DNA from: Sphingomonadaceae bacterium
Lineage (GTDB): Bacteria > Pseudomonadota > Alphaproteobacteria > Sphingomonadales > Sphingomonadaceae
Direction: 5' to 3'
Length of the DNA: 59,761 bases
Assembly (NCBI GenBank): GCA_009926135.1
Contig: RFPL01000017.1
Span: forward strand, 1 to 59,761
Positions 1 to 9,311 of this stretch are shown in pieces. Position numbers and translations under genes: made by a program. How positions within the stretch are numbered: the stretch's first letter is position 1; each line of letters starts with the position of its first letter. Below the pieces are notes generated by a model. It was not told the DNA's origin, did not search any database, and worked only from the letters and a program-made list of their open reading frames with translations.

Positions 1-275
<275 letters not shown>

Positions 276-389
276 ATTCCACCATCAATGACAGCTCTGC
301 TGTCTGTGACGGACGGTAAATCTCACAGCCAGAGACGCCTTAAAACGCATAAAATGCATCGATTAAAAACCGTATCCGCCTGCTTTATT

Positions 390-506
390 GCTTGGTGACC
401 ATAGCGTCAGTGACCCACCCGATCCCATCTCGAACTCGGACGTGAAACCTGACTGCGCCGATGGTACTAACGCTCAAGCGTTGGAAGAGTAGGGCGTCGC
501 CAGGCA
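390..506 (+). rRNA. 5S ribosomal RNA
   Basis: A ~117-base 5S rRNA typical of alphaproteobacteria: the 5' GCTTGGTGACC arm pairs with the 3' GGCGTCGCCAGGC end, and the internal CCCGATCCCATCTCGAACTC loop region is conserved. It lies downstream of the 23S gene as the next member of the rrn operon. Ends are inferred from the closing helix. Confidence 0.95.
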
Positions 507-547
507 TTATAGCAGGCGGGCACGGTACAAACCCATTCACATGTTTT

Positions 548-588
548 GAAAAAGCCGCTGCCGGTCTGACCGCGCGGCGGCTTTTTTC
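548..588 (+). terminator. rho-independent terminator after 5S rRNA
   Basis: AAAAAGCCGC and GCGGCTTTTTT form a GC-rich stem ending in a run of six T. It lies between the 5S gene and the initiator tRNA, so the tRNA is either read through to or has its own promoter. Confidence 0.75.
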
Positions 589-595
589 ATCTTGG

Positions 596-672
<77 letters not shown>

Positions 673-677
673 CACAG

Positions 678-701
678 AACCCCGCTTCGGCGGGGTTTTT
701 T
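678..701 (+). terminator. rho-independent terminator after tRNA-fMet
   Basis: AACCCCGC, a TTCG tetraloop and GCGGGGTT followed by T residues: an 8-bp perfect stem and U-tract immediately after the tRNA 3' end. It closes the whole rrn operon. Confidence 0.9.
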
Positions 702-739
702 GTTGTCCAGTTAACCTGGGCGGCGATAGGAGCGGGGCA

Positions 740-1855
740 ATGAGCGCTAAGCCACGGCCTGGTTACGGTCCGATCCTCTCCGTCGTCACGGCGCTGCTGC
801 TCGCCCTGGGCGTGGTACTGGGGCTGGCGCTGGCTCACAGTGGTGCCGATCGTGCTGGTCAGCTGAACGAGCTGCCGGGTCTGGCCGGTGAAGCGCCACT
901 GTTTGCTGTCCCGCCATCGCTGTCTGACATGGATGCCGCCCGCGCCAAGAACGCTGCGGTGCCGTTCGTGCAGGGTCCAGTCACACCAGCGGCGCGCTTT
1001 GCCTTTCGCGGTGAGGGGGATGATCGTAGCCGTGCGACCGAATGTCTTGCCCTTGCGGCCATGGCCGAAGCTGGTCCAAGTGACACTGGGCAACGCGCCG
1101 TAATTCAGGTAATCCTCAATCGGGTACGCCACCCAGCTTTCGCCAAGACGGTCTGTGGCGTCGTGTTTCAGGGGGCTGAGAGGGCCACCGGCTGCCAGTT
1201 TACCTTCACCTGCGATGGTTCACTGATACGGCGCTATTCGGAAAGCGCATGGATGCAGGCCAGGCTGCGCGCCGGGGAGGCGTTGGGCGGCTATGTGTTC
1301 AAGCCGGTCGGCCTCTCGACTCACTACCACACCGATTGGGTCTATCCGTACTGGAGCCCGCAGCTCGACAAGCTGGCGAAGATCGAAACCCATCTGTTCT
1401 TTCGCTGGCGCGGCTTCTGGGGAACGAAGCCGGCTTTTTCGGCCAGCTATCGTGGCGGGGAGCCTGATCCGGCGGCCTTGTTCGGCGCTATCGGGCCCGT
1501 GCTGACTGGCGCGGTGCCAATCCCAACTGCCGTGCCGGACGCACCGAAGATCGACAGTGGCACTGTGGTCATGCGGGCCACTGCCGGGAAAGCCAACTTC
1601 ATCCTGCTAAATAGCTCGGCGAGCGGCGATGCTCTCGCGGCTGCGCGCGCGGTCTGCAACCAGCCGGGTACTTGCCGGGTGTTGGGCTGGACGGATCCGG
1701 CCGCCATTCCCCAGGCCTTTCCCATTCCGGCGGCGGCCCGCGCGGCGCTGCAATTCAGCTATAGCCGCGATCCGGGTGGGGCCGAGATCGCACTCTATGG
1801 TTGCGGGCACTTTAAAGGCGTCCCGCGGGAGCAATGCATCCCGCGGGCGCGATGA
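740..1855 (+). CDS. SleB-type cell wall hydrolase
   Basis: 371-residue protein of the Hydrolase_2/SleB family, which cleaves peptidoglycan glycan strands. One N-terminal membrane segment (about residues 11-32, Leu/Val/Ala rich) anchors it or serves as an uncleaved signal, placing the enzyme in the periplasm. The family core starts near residue 101 with ECLALAAMAEAGP, where the Glu of AMAEA matches the catalytic Glu of SleB proteins, and continues through VILNRVRHPAF and a Cys pair (GCQFTFTC). About 150 residues after the core have no assignment. Start ATG has a TAGGAG-type ribosome site. It stands alone between the rrn terminator and a convergent fatty acid gene. Confidence 0.85.
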   Translation: MSAKPRPGYGPILSVVTALLLALGVVLGLALAHSGADRAGQLNELPGLAGEAPLFAVPPSLSDMDAARAKNAAVPFVQGPVTPAARFAFRGEGDDRSRATECLALAAMAEAGPSDTGQRAVIQVILNRVRHPAFAKTVCGVVFQGAERATGCQFTFTCDGSLIRRYSESAWMQARLRAGEALGGYVFKPVGLSTHYHTDWVYPYWSPQLDKLAKIETHLFFRWRGFWGTKPAFSASYRGGEPDPAALFGAIGPVLTGAVPIPTAVPDAPKIDSGTVVMRATAGKANFILLNSSASGDALAAARAVCNQPGTCRVLGWTDPAAIPQAFPIPAAARAALQFSYSRDPGGAEIALYGCGHFKGVPREQCIPRAR

Positions 1856-1858
1856 TCA

Positions 1859-3118
1859 TCAGTCGCTGAACTTGCCGCCGCTTGCCGCCAGCTTCTCCAG
1901 CAGCGGCGCAACCGGCAGGCCGTGGCGCTTCAGACCTTCGGCGATCTTGCCCAGGCCTTCGTGATCGGCCCAGTACATGATCCCGCCGGTCCAGGCCGGC
2001 CAGCCATAGCCGTTGAGCCAGACGAGATCGATATCGCCCGCGCGCTGGGCGATGCCTTCTTCCAGGATCAGCGCGCCCTCGGAAACCATCGGATAGAGCA
2101 GGCGCTCGAAGATTTCCTGCTTGCCGACCTCGCGCTGAGTGACGCCGGACTTGCTGGCGAAGTCAGCGATGATCGCCTTGACCTCGTCCGAGGGCGTACG
2201 CTGGCGGTTCTCGTCATAATCGTAGAAGCCCTTGCCGGTCTTCTGGCCCCAGCGGCCAGCGGCGCAGAGCGCTTCGCGGATCGTGGTGACCTTGCTGGGA
2301 TCGCGGTGCCAGCCGATGTCGAGACCGGCGAGATCACCCATCTGGAACGGGCCCATCGGGAAGCCGAAGTCCAGTAGCACCTGGTCGATATCGTAATAGG
2401 CCGCGCCTTCCATCAGCAGGGCATTGGCCTGCTCCTGCCGCTTGGACAGCATCCGGTTGCCGATGAAGCCGTGGCACACGCCCGAGACGACCGGTACCTT
2501 GCCGATCTTCCCGGCGAGCTGCATCACGGTGGCGAGCTGGCTCGCTCCGGTGTTTGCGCCGCGCACCACTTCGAGCAGCTTCATGATGTTGGCGGGCGAG
2601 AAGAAGTGCATGCCCAAGACGGCTTCGGGCCGCTTGGTGACCGAAGCGATTTCGTTGACGTCAAGGTAGCTGGTATTGCTGGCGAGGATCGCGCCGGGCT
2701 TCACGATCGCGTCGAGCCGCCCGAATACGTCCTTCTTCACGTCCATCGATTCATAGACCGCTTCGATCACGAGGTCGCAATCGGCCAGGCTTTCGAATTC
2801 CAGGCTGGGGGTGAGGCGGGCCATCGCCGCCTGTGCCACGGCCGCCTCGATCCGGCCGCGCTTGACGCTGGCTTCGTAGTTCTTGCCCATCACCGCCACG
2901 CCGCGGTCCAGCGCGGCCTGCTCGCGCTCGACCATGGTCACCGGGATTCCGGCGGTCAGGAAGTTCATCGCGATCCCGCCGCCCATGGTGCCGGCGCCGA
3001 TCACGCCGACCTTGTTGATGGCGATCAGCGGCGTATCGGCCGGCAGGTCGTCGATCTTCGCGCAGAGCGCGAGGGCAGCGGCGATGTGGTCCTTGGCACC
3101 GGGCAGGGCGTCGGTCAT
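1859..3118 (-). CDS. 3-hydroxyacyl-CoA dehydrogenase (no hydratase domain)
   Basis: 419 residues when started at the ATG at 3118, which has GAGAGGAA upstream; the reading frame stays open further 5' but that part lies over the preceding gene's end and looks non-coding. NAD-binding Rossmann motif GAGTMGGGIA is at about residues 41-50, and FFSPANIMKLLEVVRG and HGFIGNRM are typical of the FadB/FadJ dehydrogenase half. Two C-terminal 3HCDH-type repeats follow (GPFQMGDLAGLDIG; LVWLNGYGWPAWTGG). The crotonase half of the trifunctional FadB is absent, so it would oxidise 3-hydroxyacyl-CoA only. It sits 14 bases downstream of the acyl-CoA synthetase gene, an evident beta-oxidation operon. Confidence 0.88.
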   Translation of the reverse strand: MTDALPGAKDHIAAALALCAKIDDLPADTPLIAINKVGVIGAGTMGGGIAMNFLTAGIPVTMVEREQAALDRGVAVMGKNYEASVKRGRIEAAVAQAAMARLTPSLEFESLADCDLVIEAVYESMDVKKDVFGRLDAIVKPGAILASNTSYLDVNEIASVTKRPEAVLGMHFFSPANIMKLLEVVRGANTGASQLATVMQLAGKIGKVPVVSGVCHGFIGNRMLSKRQEQANALLMEGAAYYDIDQVLLDFGFPMGPFQMGDLAGLDIGWHRDPSKVTTIREALCAAGRWGQKTGKGFYDYDENRQRTPSDEVKAIIADFASKSGVTQREVGKQEIFERLLYPMVSEGALILEEGIAQRAGDIDLVWLNGYGWPAWTGGIMYWADHEGLGKIAEGLKRHGLPVAPLLEKLAASGGKFSD

Positions 3119-3132
3119 GTCAGTCGTTCCTC

Positions 3133-4722
3133 TCAATTGATCTGGCGGTCGTAACCCGCCCAATAGGGTGCGCGCAATTCCCGGCGCAGGATCTTGCCGC
3201 TGGGGTTGCGGGGCAGGGCCTCGATCGTATCGACCGATTTGGGCACCTTGAAGCCCGCCAGCCGCTCGCGTGCCCAATTGATTACGCTGTCCGGATCGAT
3301 GGTATGGCCGGGCTTGGGCACGCAAACGGCCTTTACCGCTTCGCCCCACTTCGCGTCCGGCACCCCGATCACGGCGACCTCCAGAATGTCCGGATGGCCG
3401 TAAATGCCGCTCTCGACCTCCGCCGGATAGACGTTTTCACCGCCGGTGATGATCATGTCCTTGGCGCGGTCATACATGTAGACGTAGCCGTCCTCGTCCA
3501 TGTAGCCGACGTCGCCGGTCGCGATCCAGCCATCGGCATCCATCGTCGCAGCCGTGGCCTCGGGCAGCTTCCAGTAGCCCAGCATGTTGTTGGACGAACG
3601 GGTAACGATCTCGCCAATCTCGCCCACCGGCATGGCCTGGCCGTCATGTCCCCGGATCATTACCTCAACGCCCGGCAGCGGCTTGCCAGCAGAACGCATT
3701 CGCTGGTTGCCCTCGACCGAATGGTCCTCGGGCGGCAGGCTGCAGATCGTGCCGGTGGTTTCGGTCATGCCGTAAGCCTGGATGAATTCAGCCCCGAACA
3801 TGGCGATGCACTGGCGCAGCAGTTCGAGCGGGATTGGCGAGGCACCGTAGAGGATATAGCGCAGGCGGCTGAAATCGGTCTTGGCGCAGTCCGGGTGCTG
3901 GAGCAGCAGCGCCAGCGCGGCCGGCACGATGAAGAACCGCGTCACCCCGCGATTGACCACGGCATCGAACACCCGGGTCGGTTCGAACTCCGACAGGACA
4001 ATGCCGGGCAGGCCTGCGGCCAGCGCCATCACGCCCAGGCCCGTGCCGCCGATATGGGCACAGGGCATGGCGACGAGAATCGCCTCGTCCTCGTCCATCA
4101 GCGTGTAGGGGTGCGGATTGTCGATCCCGGCCTTGCGCAGCGCAAACAGATTGGCGTTGGACAGGATTGCACCCTTGGGATTGCCGGTGGTGCCAGAGGT
4201 GTAAAGCTGCAGCACCGCGTCGTTCGGGCCCGAGGGCTCGAATTCGGTGCGCGGCGCGTCCTGCATCAGCTTGCGGGCTTCGTCAGCCGTGAAGCAGCGC
4301 AGCAGGCCGGGGCGCTGGCCCAGCGTTTGCGTGCAGGCTTCGAACCCGTCACCCAGGAATAGGACCTTGGCTTCGGCATTGTCGATGATGAAGGCGGCTT
4401 CGGGCTCGGCCAAGCGCCAGCCGACCGGCACCATCACGATCCCAGCGCGCGCGGCGCCAAAGAACAGGGTGAAATAGGTCGTGGCATTCTTGCCGAACCA
4501 GGAAACCCGGTCGCCCTTCTTCAGGCCCATGGCAAGCAGCGCAGAAGCGACCCGCGCGGTCGCGTCTTCCAGCTGGCCGTAAGTCAGCGACAGGTCATCG
4601 CCATCAAGCGCCAGCGTATCCGGGCGATCCACAGCCCAGAACCTTAGGAACTCGTCAAAAGTAAACAGATCGATCGTGCGCTTGGCCCTGGCTAGCAGCC
4701 GTTCGTAGGTAACCTGATCCAT
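3133..4722 (-). CDS. fatty acid--CoA ligase (AMP-binding)
   Basis: 529-residue ANL-superfamily enzyme that activates a carboxylic acid to its CoA thioester through an acyl-adenylate. The P-loop-like YTSGTTGNPKG motif, the QAYGMTETTG A5 motif, the GWIATGDVG region and the C-terminal PRNPSGKILRREL with the catalytic Lys are all present. The ATG at 4722 is chosen because GGGAGAG lies 6-7 bases upstream; an in-frame ATG at 4746 would add eight residues. It is first in a two-gene operon with the 3-hydroxyacyl-CoA dehydrogenase. The chain length used cannot be read from the sequence; a medium/long-chain or aromatic acid substrate is possible. Confidence 0.87.
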   Translation of the reverse strand: MDQVTYERLLARAKRTIDLFTFDEFLRFWAVDRPDTLALDGDDLSLTYGQLEDATARVASALLAMGLKKGDRVSWFGKNATTYFTLFFGAARAGIVMVPVGWRLAEPEAAFIIDNAEAKVLFLGDGFEACTQTLGQRPGLLRCFTADEARKLMQDAPRTEFEPSGPNDAVLQLYTSGTTGNPKGAILSNANLFALRKAGIDNPHPYTLMDEDEAILVAMPCAHIGGTGLGVMALAAGLPGIVLSEFEPTRVFDAVVNRGVTRFFIVPAALALLLQHPDCAKTDFSRLRYILYGASPIPLELLRQCIAMFGAEFIQAYGMTETTGTICSLPPEDHSVEGNQRMRSAGKPLPGVEVMIRGHDGQAMPVGEIGEIVTRSSNNMLGYWKLPEATAATMDADGWIATGDVGYMDEDGYVYMYDRAKDMIITGGENVYPAEVESGIYGHPDILEVAVIGVPDAKWGEAVKAVCVPKPGHTIDPDSVINWARERLAGFKVPKSVDTIEALPRNPSGKILRRELRAPYWAGYDRQIN

Positions 4723-4818
4723 TATTCTCTCCCGGTTGCCGGCCATGTTAACCGCGCGATTAAAATCGGCAAGGGCGAAGCTGCCGACCTGTGGCGATAA
4801 TCAGGGAGAGCGGGCGTA

Positions 4819-7800
4819 CTACCCTCCCGCCATCAAGCTGGCATTGCCGCCGGCCGCCGTGGTGTCGATGCAGGTCACCCGCTCGGTCGCAAAACGCGGC
4901 AGGTAGTGCGGGCCGCCCGCTTTCGGGCCAGTGCCGGACAGGCCTTCGCCGCCAAACGGCTGGCTTTCCACAACCGCGCCGATCTGGTTGCGGTTGACGT
5001 AGAAGTTTCCGACCCGCGCCTTGGCTTCGACCAGTCGCCGCGTTGCATCGATCCGGCTGTGAAGGCCGAGGGTCAGGCCATAGCCGGTGGCGTTGATTGC
5101 CTCGATCACGTCTTCAAGCTGGTCGCCGCTGAAGCGCGCGACGTGGAGGACCGGGCCGAAGTTCTCGCGGGAGAGGTCAGCGATCGATTCGATTTCGATG
5201 ATGGTCGGGGCGACAAAGGTTCCGGCCGTGCAGGTTTGGGGCAGGTCGCGCTGCGACACCTGCCGTCCAGCGGCCCGCATCGCGGCAATATGCTGGTCGA
5301 GCGCGGCCTTGGCATCGGCGTCGATCACCGGACCGACATCGGTGGTCAGGTCTCGCGGATCACCAATCACCAGGGCTTCGAAGGCGCCGCGGATCATTTC
5401 CAGCATGCCGTCGTAAACGTCGTCCTGCAGATAGAGCACGCGCAGCGCCGAGCAGCGCTGGCCCGCGCTCTGGAACGCGCTGCCAACCACATCGCGGGTG
5501 ACCTGTTCGGGCAGTGCCGAACTGTCGACAATCATCGCGTTCTGGCCGCCGGTTTCGGCGATCAGCGTGGCGATCGGCCCGTCGCGCTGGGCCAGTGCCC
5601 GGTTGATCGCGCGGGCGGTTTCGGTTGAACCGGTGAAGGCGACGCCTGCAATCTCGGGCCGCGCGGTAAGGAGCGCGCCGACCTTGCCGTCACCTGGCAC
5701 GAGTTGCAGCACGTCATCGGGAATGCCCGCCCCATGGCACAGCCGCACCGCCAGCGCCGCGATCAGCGGGGTCTGCTCGGCCGGCTTGGCCAGCACCGTG
5801 TTCCCGGCGGCGAGCGCAGCCGAGGCCATGCCGATGAAGATCGCCAGTGGGAAATTCCACGGGCTGATCGTCACGAAGACGCCGCGTCCGTGCAGCGTCA
5901 GTCGGTTGCTCTCCCCCGTCGGGCCGGGCAGCGGGCGGCCCTCGCCGAAGTGTGCGCGGGCTTCGGCGGCGTAGTAGCGCAGGAAATCGACCGCCTCGCG
6001 CAGTTCGAGCACGGCATCGACGAGCGATTTGCCTGCCTCGCGCTGGCACAGCGAGAGGAACTCGGGCGTGTGCGCTTCAAGGGCATCGGCGGCCTTTTCC
6101 AGCAGTGCGGCGCGGGCCGCTCCACCCAAGGAATTCCAGCCCGGCTGGGCTTTGACGGCGCGCTCGGCGGCGAAGGCGATATCGTCGGCAGAGGCGTTAC
6201 GGATCGTGCCGACCACGTGGCTGCTGTCGTGCGGAGAGCGGATCTCGCTCGCTGGTCCTGGCTCTCCCGCCAGCGCGGTCGGCTCGGCTTCCCAGCGCAG
6301 CGCGGCCAGCTCATCCAGGTGGGCCAGCAGCGGCGCACGCAGCAGCGGATCGGCCAGGTCCACCCCGGCGCTGTTCTGGCGGCCCGGGAAGATCTGGGCG
6401 GGCAGCGGGATCGCCGGATTGCGGCGGGGGGTCAGCGCTGCCAGTTCCGCGATCGGATCGCCGACCAGCTCGTCCACCGGCACCTCGGCATCGGCCATGC
6501 GATTGACGAACGAGCTGTTCGCGCCGTTTTCCAGTAGGCGGCGAACCAGATAGGCCAGCAGTTCCTTGTGGCCGCCGACCGGTGCATAGATCCGCACCGG
6601 GGTCCGGCGGTTGCCGGCCGCAGCTTCGACTTTGGCCAGCTCGCCATAGACGTCTTCGCCCATGCCGTGGAGCCGCTGGAACTCGAATTCGGCATCCCCG
6701 GCTAGCGCCTTGATCGCGCCGACCGTATAGGCGTTGTGCGTGGCAAAGGCGGCGTAGATCGCGTCAGGCGCGGCCAGCATCCTGGCGGCGCAGGCCAGAT
6801 AGGATACGTCAGTCGCGACCTTGCGGGTGAAGACCGGGTAATCGACGTGGCCGCCGACCTGGCTCAGCTTCACTTCGCTGTCCCAATAGGCGCCCTTGAC
6901 CAGCCGGACCATGATCCGCCGGCCATGGCGCCGGGCAAGCTGGATCGTCCAATCGACCAGCGGCACCGCTCGCTTGGAATAGGCCTGCAGTGCCAGGCCA
7001 AAACCCTGCCAGCCGCCCTGGAACAGGTCGTCGTCGCTGACGAGTGCCTCGATGATATCCATCGACAGTTCCAGCCGCTCGGCCTCTTCGGCATCGATGG
7101 TAAAGTGGATGTCGGCATCGCGCGCCTTGATTGCCAGAGCTTTCAGCATCGGCACCAGCGCGGCCTTGGCGGCATCGGCGTGGAGGAAATCGTAGCGCGG
7201 GTGGAGCGCCGACAGCTTCACCGAGATGCCCGGTGAACGCACCACGCCCGCCCCGGCCTCTGCCGCAATCCGCTCCAGCGCCATTTCGTAGCTCTGGCGG
7301 TAGCGTTCGGCATCGGCGAAGGTCATCGCCGCCTCGCCCAGCATGTCGAAGCTGTGGGTCAGGTTCTGCTTCCGCTCCGGCGCGGCGCGTTCCAGCGCCT
7401 CGTCGATCGTGCGGCCATAGACGAATTGGCCGCCCAGGATCTTCATGGCCTGCAAGGTGGCCTGGCGGATTACCGGTTCACCCAGCCGGCCAACGGCGCG
7501 TTTCAGCACCGAACCCAGGCCCTCGGCCTTGGCCCGGCGCTGGTCGAGCACCTGGCCGGTCAGCATCAGCGAGAAGGTCGCGGCATTGACGAAGGTGGAC
7601 CCGCTTTCGCCCAGATGCTCGGACCAGTCGATTCCGCCCAGCTTGTCATGGATCAGCGCGTCAGCCGTCGCCGCATCGGGCACACGCAGCAGGGCTTCGG
7701 CCAGGCACATCAGGGCGATGCCCTCGTCCGTACCAAGGCCATAAGTCTGCAGGAAGGCGTCGAGCCCGCTGGCCTTGTGGGCCCGGGCACCCTCAACCAG

Positions 7801-7935
7801 CCGGGCGGCGATCTGCTTGGCTTCCTGATGGACTGCGCTGGCGGGGGCGGCCTGGCGCAGGCGTTCGGCAATGCAGGCTTCCTCCTCCATGCGATAGGCT
7901 TCGCGAAGGGCGGTGCGGTCGATCGGTGCAGGCAT
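4819..7935 (-). CDS. putA: bifunctional proline dehydrogenase / P5C dehydrogenase PutA
   Basis: About 1038 residues. The first half is a FAD-linked proline dehydrogenase barrel (YEMALERIAAEAG, RLVKGAYWDSEVK, YVGAIKALAG-like strands), the second half an NAD aldehyde dehydrogenase that oxidises glutamate semialdehyde (AGVAFTGSTETA, ETGGQNAMIVD, QSAGQRCSALRV with the catalytic Cys, then NRNQIGAVVESQPFGG near the end). The two halves channel P5C between sites. The N-terminal ribbon-helix-helix DNA-binding domain of enterobacterial PutA is missing, so it should not repress its own gene. Start taken at 7935 (MPAPID); the frame is open 45 bases further upstream. No proline permease gene is adjacent. 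Confidence 0.92.
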   Translation of the reverse strand: MPAPIDRTALREAYRMEEEACIAERLRQAAPASAVHQEAKQIAARLVEGARAHKASGLDAFLQTYGLGTDEGIALMCLAEALLRVPDAATADALIHDKLGGIDWSEHLGESGSTFVNAATFSLMLTGQVLDQRRAKAEGLGSVLKRAVGRLGEPVIRQATLQAMKILGGQFVYGRTIDEALERAAPERKQNLTHSFDMLGEAAMTFADAERYRQSYEMALERIAAEAGAGVVRSPGISVKLSALHPRYDFLHADAAKAALVPMLKALAIKARDADIHFTIDAEEAERLELSMDIIEALVSDDDLFQGGWQGFGLALQAYSKRAVPLVDWTIQLARRHGRRIMVRLVKGAYWDSEVKLSQVGGHVDYPVFTRKVATDVSYLACAARMLAAPDAIYAAFATHNAYTVGAIKALAGDAEFEFQRLHGMGEDVYGELAKVEAAAGNRRTPVRIYAPVGGHKELLAYLVRRLLENGANSSFVNRMADAEVPVDELVGDPIAELAALTPRRNPAIPLPAQIFPGRQNSAGVDLADPLLRAPLLAHLDELAALRWEAEPTALAGEPGPASEIRSPHDSSHVVGTIRNASADDIAFAAERAVKAQPGWNSLGGAARAALLEKAADALEAHTPEFLSLCQREAGKSLVDAVLELREAVDFLRYYAAEARAHFGEGRPLPGPTGESNRLTLHGRGVFVTISPWNFPLAIFIGMASAALAAGNTVLAKPAEQTPLIAALAVRLCHGAGIPDDVLQLVPGDGKVGALLTARPEIAGVAFTGSTETARAINRALAQRDGPIATLIAETGGQNAMIVDSSALPEQVTRDVVGSAFQSAGQRCSALRVLYLQDDVYDGMLEMIRGAFEALVIGDPRDLTTDVGPVIDADAKAALDQHIAAMRAAGRQVSQRDLPQTCTAGTFVAPTIIEIESIADLSRENFGPVLHVARFSGDQLEDVIEAINATGYGLTLGLHSRIDATRRLVEAKARVGNFYVNRNQIGAVVESQPFGGEGLSGTGPKAGGPHYLPRFATERVTCIDTTAAGGNASLMAGG

Positions 7936-8034
7936 GGCGCAGGCTCTAACACTGGTTGCGGCGGAAACCAATTCCCGCATTGCCTTGCAATTGGCGGATT
8001 TCTGCGCAAAGGCTTGATTTGGGTCGAATATCGG

Positions 8035-8586
8035 GTGGTTCCAACAATTCTCTTGCCTGCCGCGCTGCTGGCGCTGGGCGATGTGCCGCCGGTTTCGGTG
8101 GGTGAGCCTCTGCTTGTGCCCTTCGCCTTGGCCGGTGCCGTTGAAGCCGAATCCTATGGCCCCGCCGTTGCCCGGGTCGTCCAGTCTCTGGTCGAATATA
8201 CCCGCTGGCCCAGCCCGCGCAGCCCGGTGCGGCTCTGTGTCGCGGGCGGGGCGGCTTATGCGGGCCGGGTTGATGGATTGCGACTGGCCGATGGCCGCAC
8301 GATCGAACGCCGCAACTTGCCTGCCGCCGCCGCCAGTACCGGCGGCTGCGATGCGGTTTATATCGGCCAGTTACCTCTGCCGGCGCAGCGCCAGTTGACC
8401 ACCGCTCTGCGCGGTCGCGGCGTGCTGACGATTGCGGAGGCCGACCCGGCGTGCCGTAGCCAGGCGATGTTCTGCCTCAGCTTTGCCGCCCGGGCTGTTT
8501 CGTTCCGGCTCAATATCGATGCGGTCGCGCGCTCGGGCCTGCGGGTCGATCCGCGCGTGCTGCGCCTTTCCACGGGGCAGCCATGA
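8035..8586 (+). CDS. YfiR-like periplasmic protein (DUF4154)
   Basis: About 183 residues, secreted: the N terminus (VVPTILLPAALLALG) reads as a signal peptide. The mature part has the YfiR/DUF4154 pattern, with VARVVQSLVEYTRWP early, then VRLCVAGG, TGGCDAVYIGQL, VLTIAEADPAC and MFCLSFAARAVSFRLN. Four Cys fit the two disulfides known for Pseudomonas YfiR, which represses the inner-membrane diguanylate cyclase YfiN. The start is uncertain: I use GTG at 8035, with TTG at 8014 as an alternative; neither has a strong ribosome site. It overlaps by four bases with the next gene, giving a YfiR-YfiN-YfiB order. Confidence 0.75.
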   Translation: MVPTILLPAALLALGDVPPVSVGEPLLVPFALAGAVEAESYGPAVARVVQSLVEYTRWPSPRSPVRLCVAGGAAYAGRVDGLRLADGRTIERRNLPAAAASTGGCDAVYIGQLPLPAQRQLTTALRGRGVLTIAEADPACRSQAMFCLSFAARAVSFRLNIDAVARSGLRVDPRVLRLSTGQP

Positions 8587-9311
8587 GCACCCCGCCGCTT
8601 CCTACCATTCGCGAGATGCTGGCCCGGGTCCACCTGCGACTGATCCTGTTCGCCGTGCTGCTGGCCGCAGCCAGCATGACGCTGAGCGGCGGACTGGTGA
8701 TCCGCAACTATGCCACGCGCAATCTTGATCTGATTGCCCGGACTGTCGCCTACACGGTTGAACCGGCGGTCGTCTTCGGGGACCGGCAGGCGATCGTCGA
8801 AGGGATCGGCTCGGTCGCTGGCGGCGGCGGGGTGCAGCAGGTTGAGGTCCGCGATGCCTCCGGCCGGATCCTCGCCCGCTGGAACAACCCGCAAGTCGGA
8901 CTACCGGACTGGGTGCTGCAGGCCGGCAATGAGTGGCTGTGGCGCCGCCCGGCGGTTGCGCCGCTCGTTCACAGCGGTACCCGGATTGGCGAAGTGCGGA
9001 TTACCGGCAATCCCGAAGTCATGCTGCGTTTTGCGCTGGCCGGCATGATCATTGCGCTGACCACGCTGGCGCTGACAGTGATCGCCGCGCGCATTCTCGC
9101 GCGGCGGTTGCAGCGTGACGTGATCGAACCGCTTGAACACGTTGCCGAGACAACCCGCGCCGTCCGCACCGAGCGCGCTTTTGACCGCCGCGTGCCGGTG
9201 TCCGGGATCGCGGAGATCGACCGCTTTGGGCAGGACTTCAACGCCTTGCTCGACGAATTGCAGGGCTGGCACGTCACGCACCCGCACAAGAACCCGAATG
9301 GAGAAGACTGA
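8583..9311 (+). CDS. YfiN-like membrane sensor ending after HAMP, no GGDEF
   Basis: 242 residues. A first transmembrane helix (about 18-40), a ~90-residue periplasmic domain (TVEPAVVFGDRQAIVEGIGS, typical of the CHASE8-like sensor of YfiN), a second helix (about 150-172, LAGMIIALTTLALTVIAARI) and a HAMP linker (RDVIEPLEHVAETTRAV ... IDRFGQDFNALLDELQGW). In YfiN the cyclase domain would begin just after this point; here the protein stops eight or so residues later and the next gene begins in the TGAATG junction. There is no GGDEF coding sequence in any frame downstream. The protein might signal through a partner, or be a remnant. Confidence 0.78.
   Translation: MSTPPLPTIREMLARVHLRLILFAVLLAAASMTLSGGLVIRNYATRNLDLIARTVAYTVEPAVVFGDRQAIVEGIGSVAGGGGVQQVEVRDASGRILARWNNPQVGLPDWVLQAGNEWLWRRPAVAPLVHSGTRIGEVRITGNPEVMLRFALAGMIIALTTLALTVIAARILARRLQRDVIEPLEHVAETTRAVRTERAFDRRVPVSGIAEIDRFGQDFNALLDELQGWHVTHPHKNPNGED

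Noticed and set aside
3304..4362. 352-codon open frame on the plus strand
   Set aside because: It lies wholly opposite the acyl-CoA ligase gene, whose motifs are complete; a GC-rich antisense shadow.
8358..8894. 178-codon minus-strand frame over the yfiR/yfiN junction
   Set aside because: Antisense to two genes with clear family features and lacking any motif.
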